A stretch of DNA of 64,000 bases from JAIVJG01 sp964236735 (GTDB lineage: Bacteria > Acidobacteriota > Blastocatellia > Pyrinomonadales > Pyrinomonadaceae): contig CAXSFM010000013.1 of the NCBI GenBank assembly GCA_964236735.1, positions 1 to 64,000 on the forward strand, in the 5' to 3' direction. Of the stretch, positions 1 to 9,497 are shown piece by piece. Each line of letters starts with the position of its first letter. Position 1 is the first letter of the stretch. The notes beneath the pieces were generated by a model, which was not told the origin of the DNA, ran no database searches, and worked only from the letters and a program-made list of their open reading frames with translations. The position numbers and the translations under genes were made by a program.

Positions 1-1
1 A

Positions 2-331
2 ACGGTCAATCAAGTCTTGATGCACTTTCGCAAGCGCGGCGTGAAGATGGAGCAGACCACAGACGACGGCGAGACTCCGGTGCAGATTGTGCGTGGGACG
101 GAAGACCCGGCACGGATGCCTGTGGTTGACCGCATTGCTCTGGATAAGGCGGTGGGGCAACTTCCGCCCGGTTATCGCTCGGTGTTTGTGTTGCATGATG
201 TGGAGGGGCACGAGCACGAAGAGGTGGCGAGGTTGTTGGGATGCTCTGTCGGCACGTCGAAGTCGCAACTGCACAAGGCTCGTATGAAATTACGCACCCT
301 GTTGACCGTCGGAGGCAAAAAGCGCAAGTAA
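2..331 (+). CDS. ECF RNA polymerase sigma factor, C-terminal part (5' end outside window)
   Basis: The reading frame is open from the first bases of the window, so the N-terminus lies outside it. The visible part begins with a stretch typical of the end of sigma region 2 (NQVLMHFRKR). A short linker follows, then region 4, with LPPGYRSVFVLHDVEGHEHEEVARLLGC as its core (pieces LPPGYRSVF and HEEVARLLGC) and the recognition helix GTSKSQLHKARMKLR. Region 4 binds the -35 promoter element, so the protein directs core RNA polymerase to a small regulon. No anti-sigma gene follows; a hairpin terminator and then a convergent pirin gene come next. The family call is firm. The regulon cannot be read from the sequence. 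Confidence 0.9.
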   Translation, partial: TVNQVLMHFRKRGVKMEQTTDDGETPVQIVRGTEDPARMPVVDRIALDKAVGQLPPGYRSVFVLHDVEGHEHEEVARLLGCSVGTSKSQLHKARMKLRTLLTVGGKKRK

Positions 332-385
332 CTGCCGTGCCTTTTTTATCCACGAGGTTCCACACTTTTTCTTTTGCCGAAAACA

Positions 386-418
386 AGAAGCCTGAGATTC
401 AAAGAGTCTCAGGCTTCT
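386..418. terminator. Hairpin terminator between convergent sigma factor and pirin genes
   Basis: A 12-bp perfect inverted repeat (agaagcctgaga / tctcaggcttct) with a 9-nt loop lies between two convergent genes. T-rich stretches flank it on the plus side (ggttttc) and A-rich/T-rich sequence on the minus side (gccgaaaacaag), so it can serve both strands. Confidence 0.75.
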
Positions 419-456
419 GGTTTTCACTCAGATAACTTTCACACCCGGCGAAACGC

Positions 457-1158
457 TCACGACTTGAGGTTGAAAAGAAGCAGTTCCGCGCGCTCGTCGG
501 CACGAATCGAAATTTGTTTTTCCTCACTGACTGCCGCGCCATCACCCGCCTTGAAAACTACGCTGTTGATGGTCACTGCGCCTTTCAAAATTTGCAGCCA
601 CACGAAACGCCCCGGCACAAGTTCATAAACAATTTCACTTTTCGCATCGAGCGCGGCGTCGTAGAGTTCAACGTCCTGATGCACCGTCACAGAGCCTTCG
701 CGGCCCGCGCGCGATGCGAGCAGACGCCATTTCCCTTCACGCCCCTCCGGTGAAAATTCTCGCTGCTCGTAACCTGGCTCTAACCCCTCGCGCTCCGGCA
801 AAATCCAGATTTGCAGCAAATGTGTTTGCTCTGAAGTGGAAGAATTGAACTCGCTGTGCGTGACGCCCGTGCCCGCGCTCATGCGCTGCACTTCGCCGGG
901 GCGTATCGCGGAATGGTTACCGATACTGTCCTTGTGCTCAAGCGCGCCTGCAAGGACGTAAGTGATAATTTCCATGTCGCGGTGCGAGTGCGCGCCGAAG
1001 CCCATCGCGGGCGCGACGAAGTCCTCGTTGATGACGCGCAGGTCGCTGTATCCCATGTGGCGCGGATCGTAATAACGGTTGAAGGAAAAAGTGTGGCGGC
1101 TGTCGAGCCAGTCAGCCTGCGTCTGCCCGCGCTCTCCGGCGGGTCTCCGTTCAATCAT
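457..1158 (-). CDS. Pirin family protein (bicupin)
   Basis: About 233 aa. It opens with the usual pirin signature: ERG, then WLDSRHTFSFNRYYDP. The metal-binding cupin motif follows (FGAHSHRDMEIITYV, then EHKDSIGNH, then AGTGVTHSEFN), supplying the His and Glu ligands for Fe(II). Family members include quercetin 2,3-dioxygenases and redox-sensing regulators; substrate cannot be told here. I prefer the ATG at 1158 because gagaggaag sits about 8 nt upstream and homologues begin near MIERR. The frame stays open to an upstream start at 1209, which would add 17 residues with no pirin similarity. It converges with the sigma factor gene. Confidence 0.9.
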   Translation of the reverse strand: MIERRPAGERGQTQADWLDSRHTFSFNRYYDPRHMGYSDLRVINEDFVAPAMGFGAHSHRDMEIITYVLAGALEHKDSIGNHSAIRPGEVQRMSAGTGVTHSEFNSSTSEQTHLLQIWILPEREGLEPGYEQREFSPEGREGKWRLLASRAGREGSVTVHQDVELYDAALDAKSEIVYELVPGRFVWLQILKGAVTINSVVFKAGDGAAVSEEKQISIRADERAELLLFNLKS

Positions 1159-1439
1159 GGCGTGTCTTCCTCTCGCAGAAGCGGCATGTACTGTGATGAT
1201 TTTCGTCAAGCCTCAAGACAAGTTTTGTAACCACTATTGTTACGAATGGCGCGCGAGTCAAGCATGGATTGACGCTGCTTGGACGTTCAATGCAGCCTTT
1301 AATATTTTCTATGGACAAGCCGCATCGTCTTCACCTAGAATCCGGGCGCTTTCTCAAACGGGTTTCAGACAAACCCCCGTCACACATCCGCGAGATTCGG
1401 CTCAGTCAAGAACGTCCGTCACATGAGAGGAAATCGTCA

Positions 1440-1985
1440 ATGAAAAAGTTTCTGTTCTTATTAGTCGCACTGGTCAGTGGCATGGCGACCGCCTGCCAGC
1501 CATCCGGCAATAACGTCAACAACGGTGTGAATCAGAATGCCGGCTCTAACATCAATCAAAGCGTCAACATCAACGCGCCCGTCAACACCAACGTCAACGC
1601 GGGCATCACGGCAGTTGATAAGGATGATAAGGGCGTGGCCGTGATTATTCAGTACAAAGCGGACGGGACGACGAAGGAAATTCTCGTCACGCAATCAACG
1701 ATCAAGGTGAAGAAAAACAGGCAGAAGCTGCGCTTCATCGTCATCAACAATCTCGACGAGGACATCGGCGACGTGACGATGCCGTTCAAGACGACAGACC
1801 CGTTTGACGGGACGCCGTTTGTCGCGAAAGGCCCTACGAAGGCCGGCGAAACCAAAGACTCGCAGGTACGCAAGGCGAAGAATGCCAACGGAACTTATAA
1901 ATATTCGGTCATCGTCAACGGGACGGACGGCAAGCCGCTGCCCGGCCTTCCGCCGCTCGACCCGCAGGTCGAGATCGTTGATTGA
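1440..1985 (+). CDS. Asn/Val-rich putative lipoprotein
   Basis: 181 aa. The ATG at 1440 follows gagaggaaa by a few bases and starts a lipoprotein signal peptide (MKKFLFLLVALVSGMATAC), with Cys19 as the likely lipidated residue. Next comes a 35-residue Asn/Val-rich spacer of NVNxNV-like repeats, a style I associate with Blastocatellia lipoproteins, then a compact domain of about 120 residues with alternating beta-strand pattern (VAVIIQYKADGTTKEILVTQ, later YKYSVIVNGTDGKPLPG). The last part resembles a cupredoxin-like or other beta-sandwich fold, but I see no clear copper ligand set. Function is unknown. A longer frame from 1269 exists but lacks a signal at its start. Confidence 0.75.
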   Translation: MKKFLFLLVALVSGMATACQPSGNNVNNGVNQNAGSNINQSVNINAPVNTNVNAGITAVDKDDKGVAVIIQYKADGTTKEILVTQSTIKVKKNRQKLRFIVINNLDEDIGDVTMPFKTTDPFDGTPFVAKGPTKAGETKDSQVRKAKNANGTYKYSVIVNGTDGKPLPGLPPLDPQVEIVD

Positions 1986-2046
1986 CGAAGTGAGTTGTGT
2001 CTGACATAGAAGACTGGCGCGCACATCTTCAAAGGCGTTGAAATTC

Positions 2047-4749
2047 TTAGGCCGGCGGAGAGTGCGCGTCGTCTTTTTGCGGGCGGGCGAAGATTGACCT
2101 GTACTCTTCCATCTCGCGGAGCGCGGCGAAGTCCGGGTCGCGCTCCGCTTCTGTCTGGCTGTAACCATGCGAGAGCGCAGTGCGGAGGCTGTCGAGAGCT
2201 TCCGCGTGATGATTTGTCAGGGCGTGGACGACGGCCTGTTGATACATGAGCGTGGTGTTTTGCGGCTCAATGTCGGCGGCCTGCTTGATACTCGCGAGGG
2301 CTTCACGCTCACGTTGAAGCTTGGCCTGACAGACGGCCAAACGCCCGATGAGTTGCGCGTCATGCGGATTCACGCTGAGAGCTGTGGCTAGTTTATCGAG
2401 CGCCAACTCATACTGTTCTCGCGCCGCAACCTCATTGCCTGTGCGTAAGAGCGCGTCGCCGAGATTGCGGTACGGCAATTCGTTGCGCGGGCGAAGCTCG
2501 ATAGCCTGACGATACGCTTCGATAGATTCATCAAAACGTTCGAGATAAAAGTAGCTCGTCCCCAGATTGTCGTAGGTGCTCGCCGCAGGGTGTATCTCGA
2601 TAGCGCGACGATACATGGCGACGGAATCTTCGTAGCGACCGAGCAAATAATAAATGCCGCCGAGATTGTTATAGCCCTGATAATTATCCGGCTGGATTTT
2701 AATCACACGCCGAAACTGTTCCGCCGCCTTCGAGTAGCTGCCGATGGTGTAATAATAAATCCCCAGCCAGTTGTAATTATCCCAGTAGCCGGGACGAATG
2801 GCGACGGCCTTCTCGAAACACTCCTTCGCGCGCTCCATCTCACCCGTCTTGACGTGGCACTGGCCGAGCCAGCGATAAGGATTGTCGTTGAGCGGTTGCA
2901 GCCGCACTGCGCCCTCGAACTCTTCAACGGCGTTCTCAATCGCCCCGCTTCCGTAATAGACGATGCCGAGCGCGATATGCACCTGCGGCTGATTGGGATC
3001 AAGCACGAGCGCGCGGTCGCTCGCCGACTCGGCGCGTTTGACCCAGACCTGATCCTTCGTGGCTTTGTATTTCATCCAGTAGGCTTCGCCGAGTCCGGCG
3101 TGCGCGAGCGCGAAATTGGCGTCGAGCTTGAGCGCGTCCTCGAACATCCCGATGGCGAAATCTATGTTGCCTTCGTGGTCGTGGCGGTCGAGGAAGGCGC
3201 GGCCTTTCGAGTACAACTCGAAGGCATCGAGGTTGATGGTGGCGGGTTGCGCGAGTTGTTCGCGCACTTCGCGCGAGACGTTGACTTGAAGTTCCGCCGC
3301 GATGCTTTCGCAGACCTTGTCCTGTATCTCGAACAACTCCGACTCTTCGCCGCGATACTGCTCGCCCCAGATGGCGTGCCCGCTTCCGACATCAATCAAG
3401 CGCGCGGTGATTCTCAGACGTCCGCCCGCCCGCATCACCTCGCCTTCGAGGATGAGGTTCGCGCCGAGTTCACGCGCCTGATCGCGCGCGCCCTTTCCCG
3501 TCTCGTTGAGACGGCCCGCGCCCGCCGTTTTCGAGATGACGGAGAGGCCGCCGATTTTCGCCAGATCGGTCGTGATGACGGAGGCCAGCCCGATGCCGAT
3601 GAAGGAAACTTCGTCCGAAGAGCCGACGGCCTCGAACGGCAGCACGAGGACGGTCGGCGTCCCGACGAGCGTGCGCGACCACGAATGCGCCGACTTCGAC
3701 GCGCCTTGCGTTGATGAAGCTTGCGCGTGCGTTGAGGAAGCTTGCGCCTGTGGCGTGGAGGCGGGCGCGTGCCTCTGATCTTCGGCGTTAAATCCAAGCT
3801 TCAAGGTCTGCGCGAGAAGATCGCTGTCCGTGCTGTCGCGCCGTCCGAGTTGTTCTCTGAGCGACTCCAACTCTTTTTTGATTTCGACGAACGAAGCGGC
3901 GCGCTTGCGTCTGTCCTTTTCCAACAAACGCTTGAAGAGACTCGCCGTCTCATCGGGCAGTTTGGGATTGAGTTTGTCTGTCCTGACCGGCTCGTCGCTC
4001 AGGATGGCCGCGCCGATGACGAAAACATTGTCGCCCTGAAAGGGATGCAGACCGGTCAGCATTTCATGGAGCACGATGCCGAAAGAGAAAACGTCCGTCG
4101 CCTGATCGAGCGGAAGCTCTTTGCGAATTTGTTCGGGCGACATGTAGGGAATGGTTCCGACGACGACGCCCGAATCCGTCAGGTGTTCGATGTTGGCGGC
4201 GGTCGTCGCCATGTCGCCCGCATAAGGGTGCGATGCTTCAAGGGATTTCGCCAGCCCGAAGTCGAGCAGTTTCACGCGCCCGCGCTCGTTGATGATGATG
4301 TTCTCAGGCTTGATGTCGCGATGGATGATGCCGTGCGCGTGCGCTTCGGCGATGGCGTCTGCGGTCTGGATGGCGGCGTCGAGCGCGGCTTCGTAGGCGA
4401 GATGGCCGGAGCGAATGAGACTCCGCAAATTTCGCCCGCGCACGAACTCCATCACGATGTAGGTGTGCTCGTCGGTCTCGCAGATTTCGTGAATCGTGAC
4501 GATGTTGGGATGATTAATCTGCGAGGCCATGCGCGCTTCTTGCAGAAAACGCTTGCCCGCGCCTTCCGTCGCGTCCTGCTCCTGCCGCTTGATGAACTTG
4601 ATAGCGACCTTACGCAGCAGGCGTTGGTCTTCCGCCTCATAGACATCGCCCATCCCGCCCGCGCCGATTTTCGCGCGGATGATGTAATTGCCGATCAGCG
4701 TCCCGTCATCAAACGTCATAACTTCGAGCGGCGCGCTTCCATCCCGCAT
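2047..4749 (-). CDS. Ser/Thr protein kinase with TolB-like and TPR regions
   Basis: 900 aa. The N-terminal 290 residues are a Hanks-type kinase: Gly loop GAGGMG at about 29-34, catalytic Lys51 in VAIKF, HRDIKPEN catalytic loop, DFG in LLDFGLAK, and an activation segment ending in GTIPYMSPEQ. A polar linker leads to a region of about 170 residues like the N-terminal part of TolB/adenylate-cyclase-associated proteins (VLPFEAVGS, then GANLILEGEVMRAGGRLRIT, then IWGEQY). About 10 tetratricopeptide repeats fill the remaining 430 residues. No transmembrane segment is obvious between kinase and TPRs, so it may be cytoplasmic. The family is very common in Acidobacteriota. An alternative ATG at 4719 would remove 10 residues. 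It converges with the lipoprotein gene. Confidence 0.92.
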   Translation of the reverse strand: MRDGSAPLEVMTFDDGTLIGNYIIRAKIGAGGMGDVYEAEDQRLLRKVAIKFIKRQEQDATEGAGKRFLQEARMASQINHPNIVTIHEICETDEHTYIVMEFVRGRNLRSLIRSGHLAYEAALDAAIQTADAIAEAHAHGIIHRDIKPENIIINERGRVKLLDFGLAKSLEASHPYAGDMATTAANIEHLTDSGVVVGTIPYMSPEQIRKELPLDQATDVFSFGIVLHEMLTGLHPFQGDNVFVIGAAILSDEPVRTDKLNPKLPDETASLFKRLLEKDRRKRAASFVEIKKELESLREQLGRRDSTDSDLLAQTLKLGFNAEDQRHAPASTPQAQASSTHAQASSTQGASKSAHSWSRTLVGTPTVLVLPFEAVGSSDEVSFIGIGLASVITTDLAKIGGLSVISKTAGAGRLNETGKGARDQARELGANLILEGEVMRAGGRLRITARLIDVGSGHAIWGEQYRGEESELFEIQDKVCESIAAELQVNVSREVREQLAQPATINLDAFELYSKGRAFLDRHDHEGNIDFAIGMFEDALKLDANFALAHAGLGEAYWMKYKATKDQVWVKRAESASDRALVLDPNQPQVHIALGIVYYGSGAIENAVEEFEGAVRLQPLNDNPYRWLGQCHVKTGEMERAKECFEKAVAIRPGYWDNYNWLGIYYYTIGSYSKAAEQFRRVIKIQPDNYQGYNNLGGIYYLLGRYEDSVAMYRRAIEIHPAASTYDNLGTSYFYLERFDESIEAYRQAIELRPRNELPYRNLGDALLRTGNEVAAREQYELALDKLATALSVNPHDAQLIGRLAVCQAKLQREREALASIKQAADIEPQNTTLMYQQAVVHALTNHHAEALDSLRTALSHGYSQTEAERDPDFAALREMEEYRSIFARPQKDDAHSPPA

Positions 4750-5001
4750 GATTTTCGCCGCACCGTCAATCTATTACACACGCCTCAAAAGTCAAGAATG
4801 TTTCCGCGCGAGCCAACCCTCGCTGCTGTCACAATTGCAATGGACACGAGCGTCCGGCGATCTCTTTTCATCATCACACAGCCGATGAGTGGCGACAGAA
4901 TTTACCACAGTTGAAAAATTCCTCTCTCCAGCCGCACGGGATAATCATCCGCCATCTTAGTCTCGAATGCCTGCCCTGCCGTTTGCGACTATAATCCGCA
5001 G

Positions 5002-6417
5002 ATGCCCGACGACGTGAGAATTCTCCGACTCGGCGACATGCTGTTACGTCGCAAAGGCACGCTGGCGAGCCAGTTCGTGCAGGCCGTGTTCAGCATCGCG
5101 CTGCGTCTGTTTTTTCGTCGCATCGAGACGAGCGGCGCGGAACTCGTGCCGTCAACAGATGCATTGATCTTCGTCCTCAATCACCCGAACGGACTGATTG
5201 ACCCCGCGCTCGTCTTCTGCGCCATGCCGCGCCGCATCTCGTTTCTCGCCAAGTCAACGCTCTTTCAAACGCCCGTCGCCGGATGGCTGCTTCGCACGGT
5301 CGAGGCGTTGTCCGTCTATCGCCGCATAGACGAAGGCGCGGACATGACGCTCAATCCCCTGACCTTCAAAGCCTGTCACGAACTGCTCAGACGCGGGCGT
5401 TGCATCGCACTCTTCCCGGAAGGAATCTCGCACAACGAGCCGCATCTAATGCCGGTCAAAACCGGTGCGGCGCGCATCGCACTCGGCGCGCTGTCGCTGG
5501 ATGAAGCGGGAGCGACGACAGCGCGCACGTTGACGTTGAAGATCGTTCCCGTCGGGCTGTACTACACGTCGAAGACAACTTTTCGCAGCGAGGCTCTGTT
5601 GCGCTTCGGTCAACCGTTTGAAGTCGCGCCCGTCGCTTTGGACGAGAACGGCGAGCCGCCACGACCCGCCGTCAGAGAACTTTCAGAGCGCATCACGGAT
5701 GCCCTGCGCGCCGTGACGCTCAATGCTGACACCGAAGAACAGTTGCAAGTCGCGACACGGACAGAAAAACTTTTCTCTTCGCTCTACGAAGGCCTCAACA
5801 TCGAACGCACACTGGCCGCGCGTTTCGACTTTTTACATCGCTTCATGTCTGGCATGTTATCCGCGCGTCCGCACTCTGCCGCGCAGACTGAAAACTTGCG
5901 CCGCCGCGTGCTGAGTTATGAAGAAGAGTTGCGTCGAATCGGCATCACGCCGGAGAATCTGTCGCTCACGCAGCATTCAGGTTGGTATGTCTTCCGTCAT
6001 TTCCTGCTCCGCTCCGCACTGATTATTCTCTTATTTCCGCTCACGCTCGTCGGGGCGATTGTGCATCTGCCCGCGTATCTCGCCAGCACCATCTTTGCGC
6101 GCGTCTTCACGCAGCACGGCGTGGACGATGCGCGCGCGACCGTCAAGATTCTCGCCGCGATTCTCCTGATGCCGTTGACGTGGCTGGTCGTCAGCGGAGT
6201 CTCATTTTATTTGTGGGGATGGCGCGCGGGCGTCATAACTTTTCCGCTCGCGATTATCTGCGGTTATACGGCTCTGCGTTCGCTCGAAGATCTCTACGAC
6301 ATGCGCGGCTGGTTCAAAGCCATTCTGCTGCTCTTCCGTCGCCGTCATCTCTTCTTGCGCCTGCTGTTAGAACGCCGCGCACTGCACAATGCGATCAGCG
6401 AGATAGAACAGCAATGA
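5002..6417 (+). CDS. PlsC-family lysophospholipid/glycerol-3-phosphate acyltransferase
   Basis: 471 aa. The N-terminal 270 residues carry the acyltransferase signature: block I NHPNGLIDP (His61 and Asp67, the HPN-x-x-x-D spacing of GPAT-like members rather than the classical HX4D) and block III FPEGISH. The C-terminal third has hydrophobic membrane segments (ALIILLFPLTLVGAIVHLPA, IFARVF, ILLMPLTWLVVSGVSFYLWG). The enzyme should transfer acyl chains to glycerol-3-phosphate or lysophosphatidic acid at the membrane. The HPNxLID spelling suggests a glycerol-3-phosphate acyltransferase, but that is inference. It stands alone between the divergent kinase gene and thyA; its stop codon lies at the start of a hairpin repeat. 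Confidence 0.85.
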   Translation: MPDDVRILRLGDMLLRRKGTLASQFVQAVFSIALRLFFRRIETSGAELVPSTDALIFVLNHPNGLIDPALVFCAMPRRISFLAKSTLFQTPVAGWLLRTVEALSVYRRIDEGADMTLNPLTFKACHELLRRGRCIALFPEGISHNEPHLMPVKTGAARIALGALSLDEAGATTARTLTLKIVPVGLYYTSKTTFRSEALLRFGQPFEVAPVALDENGEPPRPAVRELSERITDALRAVTLNADTEEQLQVATRTEKLFSSLYEGLNIERTLAARFDFLHRFMSGMLSARPHSAAQTENLRRRVLSYEEELRRIGITPENLSLTQHSGWYVFRHFLLRSALIILLFPLTLVGAIVHLPAYLASTIFARVFTQHGVDDARATVKILAAILLMPLTWLVVSGVSFYLWGWRAGVITFPLAIICGYTALRSLEDLYDMRGWFKAILLLFRRRHLFLRLLLERRALHNAISEIEQQ

Positions 6418-6507
6418 TGAATGATGAATGATGAGTGATAAGTGATGAATAAAATCAAGAGCGCCTCTGTCTTCATTCATCACTCATCATTCCGCATTCA
6501 TCATTGT
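6414..6507. repeat. Short-word hairpin repeat, word near gatgaat
   Basis: A left arm of degenerate tandem words (gatgaatgatgagtgata) is answered about 50 nt later by their reverse complement (attcatcactcatcat). It begins on the stop codon of the acyltransferase gene. It is one of about eleven such elements in this window and closely resembles the one at 61108-61195. Confidence 0.8.
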
Positions 6508-6573
6508 CCTTCAACGTCCGTGCGGTTGTAGATTCTCGTCGTCGCTTTTAATATCTGACTCCTGTCTCAAGCT

Positions 6574-7422
6574 ATGGAACAATATCAAAACATACTCAGG
6601 TCAATCCTCGCGCACGGAGCGGAGCACGAAGACCGCACGGGCGTCGGCACAATCTCGCACTTCGGCCACCAGATGCGCTTCGATTTGCGCGCGGGCTTTC
6701 CCATCGTGACGACGAAGCGCGTGCCGTTTCGCTGGATCGCCGAGGAATTGTTCTGGTTTCTCTCCGGCGACACGAACGAAGCGAATTTGCGCGCGCGCGG
6801 CGTGGACATCTGGCGCGAGTGGGCAGACCTCGCGCACACCAGACGCTTCGGGCGCGCGGAGGGCGACCTCGGCCCCGTCTATGGTTATCTCTGGCGTTCT
6901 TTCGGCGGACATTATCCGGCGCGCGACGGCGTTGACCAGATCGCGCGTCTCATCCGCGAGATTGAGCGCAACCCGAACAGTCGTCGCCTGCTCGTCACTG
7001 GCTGGGACCCGCGCGTCTGCGACGAAGTTGACTTGCCGCCGTGTCACACGCTCTTTCAATTTAAGGTCGAGCGCGGGCGCACGCTTCATTGCCAGCTCTA
7101 TCAACGCTCGGCTGACGCCTTTCTCGGCGTGCCCTTCAATATCAGTTCCTACGCCCTGCTGACGCACATGGTCGCGCACGTCTGCGGCTTGGAAGTGGGC
7201 GAGTTCATCTACACGCTCGGCGATTATCACATCTACAAAAACCATCTCGCGCAGGTCGAGCAACTACTCGCGCGCGAGCCTCTGCCTCTGCCGCATCTGG
7301 AAATCAGAGACGAAGACGCGCCTCTGCGTGGATTGGAAGGTTTGTTGAAATTCAACTACGAGCATCTCAAGCTCTCCGGCTACGAATCGCACGGCAAGAT
7401 TGAAGCGCCCGTCGCGGTGTGA
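6574..7422 (+). CDS. thyA: Thymidylate synthase
   Basis: 282 aa. It methylates dUMP to dTMP using 5,10-methylene-tetrahydrofolate. Family landmarks are all present: EDRTGVGTISHFGHQMRFDL near the start, the catalytic Cys157 in LPPCHTLFQF, the QLYQRSADAFLGVPFNISSY block that binds dUMP, and the HIYKNHLAQV C-terminal segment. Length is slightly above the 264-aa E. coli enzyme. folA follows 34 nt downstream on the same strand, which fits the shared need to regenerate tetrahydrofolate from the dihydrofolate this reaction produces. Confidence 0.97.
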   Translation: MEQYQNILRSILAHGAEHEDRTGVGTISHFGHQMRFDLRAGFPIVTTKRVPFRWIAEELFWFLSGDTNEANLRARGVDIWREWADLAHTRRFGRAEGDLGPVYGYLWRSFGGHYPARDGVDQIARLIREIERNPNSRRLLVTGWDPRVCDEVDLPPCHTLFQFKVERGRTLHCQLYQRSADAFLGVPFNISSYALLTHMVAHVCGLEVGEFIYTLGDYHIYKNHLAQVEQLLAREPLPLPHLEIRDEDAPLRGLEGLLKFNYEHLKLSGYESHGKIEAPVAV

Positions 7423-7456
7423 AAATTGACGAGACAAAAGTTGAGTCTAAAAAAGT

Positions 7457-7936
7457 ATGGCGATCATCGGTATCGTGGCGATTGACGGGCGGGGAGCCAT
7501 CGGCAAGGGCGGCGCGTTGCCGTGGCATTACTCTGCGGACTTGAAATTTTTCAGGGAGCAGACGACGGGGCACGCCTGCGTGATGGGGCGTCGGACTTGG
7601 GCAACGTTGGGCAAGCCTCTCAAGAACCGGCTCAACATCGTCCTCAGCACGAGCGTGGAGATTCCCGCGCAGGAATCGCTCGTCGTGCTGCGCGATAAAC
7701 TTTCCGTCCTCTCGTTGCAGACGTATCTGTCGTGCGACCTCTTCATCATCGGCGGCGCGAAAGTCTATCAATCGTTCGCGGCGGAGATTGACCGCTGGAT
7801 TGTGACGCGCGTGCCTCTCAACGTGGAAGGCGCGGACACATTCATGCCGACTGATTTCCTGCAAGACTTCGACGCTGAAGAAACGCGCCAACTCGGAGAC
7901 GAACTCACCGCGACGTTTTATCAAAGACGAGCTTAA
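7457..7936 (+). CDS. folA: Dihydrofolate reductase
   Basis: 159 aa, the usual length. N-terminal IIGIVAIDGRGAIGKGGALPW contains the Met20-loop-type segment and the WH pair; FFREQTTGHACVMGRRTWATLG gives the substrate/cofactor contact region, and IIGGAKVY the second NADPH-binding Gly-Gly. It reduces dihydrofolate to tetrahydrofolate with NADPH. The start ATG lies 34 nt after thyA, so the two are probably co-transcribed. Its TAA overlaps the stop of the convergent cysteine-metabolism gene by 4 nt. Confidence 0.96.
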   Translation: MAIIGIVAIDGRGAIGKGGALPWHYSADLKFFREQTTGHACVMGRRTWATLGKPLKNRLNIVLSTSVEIPAQESLVVLRDKLSVLSLQTYLSCDLFIIGGAKVYQSFAAEIDRWIVTRVPLNVEGADTFMPTDFLQDFDAEETRQLGDELTATFYQRRA

Positions 7937-9315
7937 CGCGAGCCGCCGCCATTGTTCGCCGTCACGTCGAGCACGTCGTGGCGCGTGATGATGCCCGTGA
8001 TGCGCCCGTATTCTTCGACGAGCACGGCGGGGCTGCGGCGCAAATGTCCGGTCACTTCGTTCGAGCCGGTCTCCACATCCACGACGGGAAAACTTTCGTC
8101 CATCACTTCGCTGACGGGCGCGTCGAGCAGTTCGCGCTTGCCGAGCACTTTGGCGAGCACGCGGCTTTCGCGCACCGCGCCGACCGCGCGCCCCTCTTCG
8201 ATGACGGGCATGTAAGTGAAGCCGAGTTCGTCCATCTTGGCGAGCACTTCCGAGATGCGATCCTGCGGCGCGACGGCGACGAGTCCCGTGTGCGCGCTCG
8301 TGCCCTTCGTCGCGCTGATGAGTCCCGCAGTCATCTTCTGCGGCTCTAACAGTCGCTTCTCTTTGAGCCACTCGTCCGAGTGATGTTTCGACAGATAATG
8401 TTCGCCCGTGTCACAGACGATGAAGACGACGAGGCCGGTCTCGTCGAGCGTGCGCGCGACACGCAGCGCCGCCGTCAGATTCGTGCCCGTCGAGCCGCCG
8501 CAGAAAATTCCCTCCTGGCGTCCGAGTTGTCGCGACATCTCGAACGACTCGCCGTCTGTGATGTTGATGACCTCGTCCACGTATTTCATCTGGACGTTTT
8601 CGGGGACGATTTCCTGCCCGATGCCCTCGACGAGGTACGGCGTCACTTCATGCGTGTGCCCGGTCTCTTTGTACGTCTTGAAAATCGAGCCGTAAGGGTC
8701 TGCGCCGATGACTTTGATGTTCGGGTTACGCTCTTTGAGAAAGCGCCCCGTGCCGGTAATCGTCCCGCCCGTGCCGATGCCGGAGACGAAGTGCGTGATG
8801 CGGCCTTCGGTCTGCTCCCACAACTCCGGCCCCGTCGTACGATAGTGCGCGAGCGGATTGTTCGGATTCGAGTATTGATCCGGGTAAAAAGAGTTCGAGG
8901 TTTCGCGATGGATGCGCCGCGCGGTCTCGACGTAGTGGTCGCGCGTGCCGGGACGCGCCGAAGCAGGCACGACGACGACATCCGCGCCGAGCGCCTTCAA
9001 GTAACGCACTTTCTCAGCCGATGCCTTGTCCGTCATCACGAAGATGCAGCGATAGCCTTTGACGGCGGCGGCCAGCGCGAGGCCGATGCCCGTGTTGCCG
9101 GACGTGGCTTCGATGATGGTTCCGCCGGGTTTCAAGATGCCTTCGCGCTCGGCGGCCTCAATCATCGAGACGCCGATGCGATCTTTGACGGAGAAACCCG
9201 GATTGAGGTTTTCCATCTTCGCCAGCACGGTGGCCTTGATGCCTTCGGTCAAACGTGTGAGTTTGACGAGCGGCGTCCGCCCGATGAGTCCGAGCACGTT
9301 GTCGTAGTAAGTCAT
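7933..9315 (-). CDS. PLP-dependent cystathionine beta-synthase-type enzyme with C-terminal CBS pair
   Basis: 460 aa. The N-terminal 320 residues are a fold-type II PLP enzyme: LIGRTPLVKL, the Schiff-base lysine in NPGFSVKDRIG (Lys44), TSGNTGIGLA for phosphate/PLP contact, and GIGTGGTITGTGRF. Residues 340-460 hold two CBS motifs that in relatives bind adenosyl ligands. The domain order matches bacterial and eukaryotic cystathionine beta-synthases (homocysteine plus serine to cystathionine), but a cysteine synthase activity cannot be excluded from sequence alone. It stands alone on the minus strand, convergent with thyA-folA. Confidence 0.92.
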   Translation of the reverse strand: MTYYDNVLGLIGRTPLVKLTRLTEGIKATVLAKMENLNPGFSVKDRIGVSMIEAAEREGILKPGGTIIEATSGNTGIGLALAAAVKGYRCIFVMTDKASAEKVRYLKALGADVVVVPASARPGTRDHYVETARRIHRETSNSFYPDQYSNPNNPLAHYRTTGPELWEQTEGRITHFVSGIGTGGTITGTGRFLKERNPNIKVIGADPYGSIFKTYKETGHTHEVTPYLVEGIGQEIVPENVQMKYVDEVINITDGESFEMSRQLGRQEGIFCGGSTGTNLTAALRVARTLDETGLVVFIVCDTGEHYLSKHHSDEWLKEKRLLEPQKMTAGLISATKGTSAHTGLVAVAPQDRISEVLAKMDELGFTYMPVIEEGRAVGAVRESRVLAKVLGKRELLDAPVSEVMDESFPVVDVETGSNEVTGHLRRSPAVLVEEYGRITGIITRHDVLDVTANNGGGSR

Positions 9316-9497
9316 ATCGTCTCCGCTTGGATAAATTTGTCAGTCGGCGTGCGTCATAGTTATACAACGGAACTCCGGCGCGCTGCTACCATCCATCCAA
9401 CTTCGCGCGAGACTCACACACAGACGCGCGGAGTCCTTTCGACAAAACGCGCCGGTTGATAAATCGCAACGGGGCGTGCGACGATAAGCACACGAAG

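Noticed and set aside
1269..1439. Longer N-terminus for the lipoprotein gene
   Set aside because: The lipoprotein signal at 1440 with gagaggaaa in front is clearly the start.
7933..7936. 4-nt overlap of convergent folA and cystathionine beta-synthase-type genes as a regulatory feature
   Set aside because: Short convergent overlaps are common in compact genomes and nothing else supports a role.
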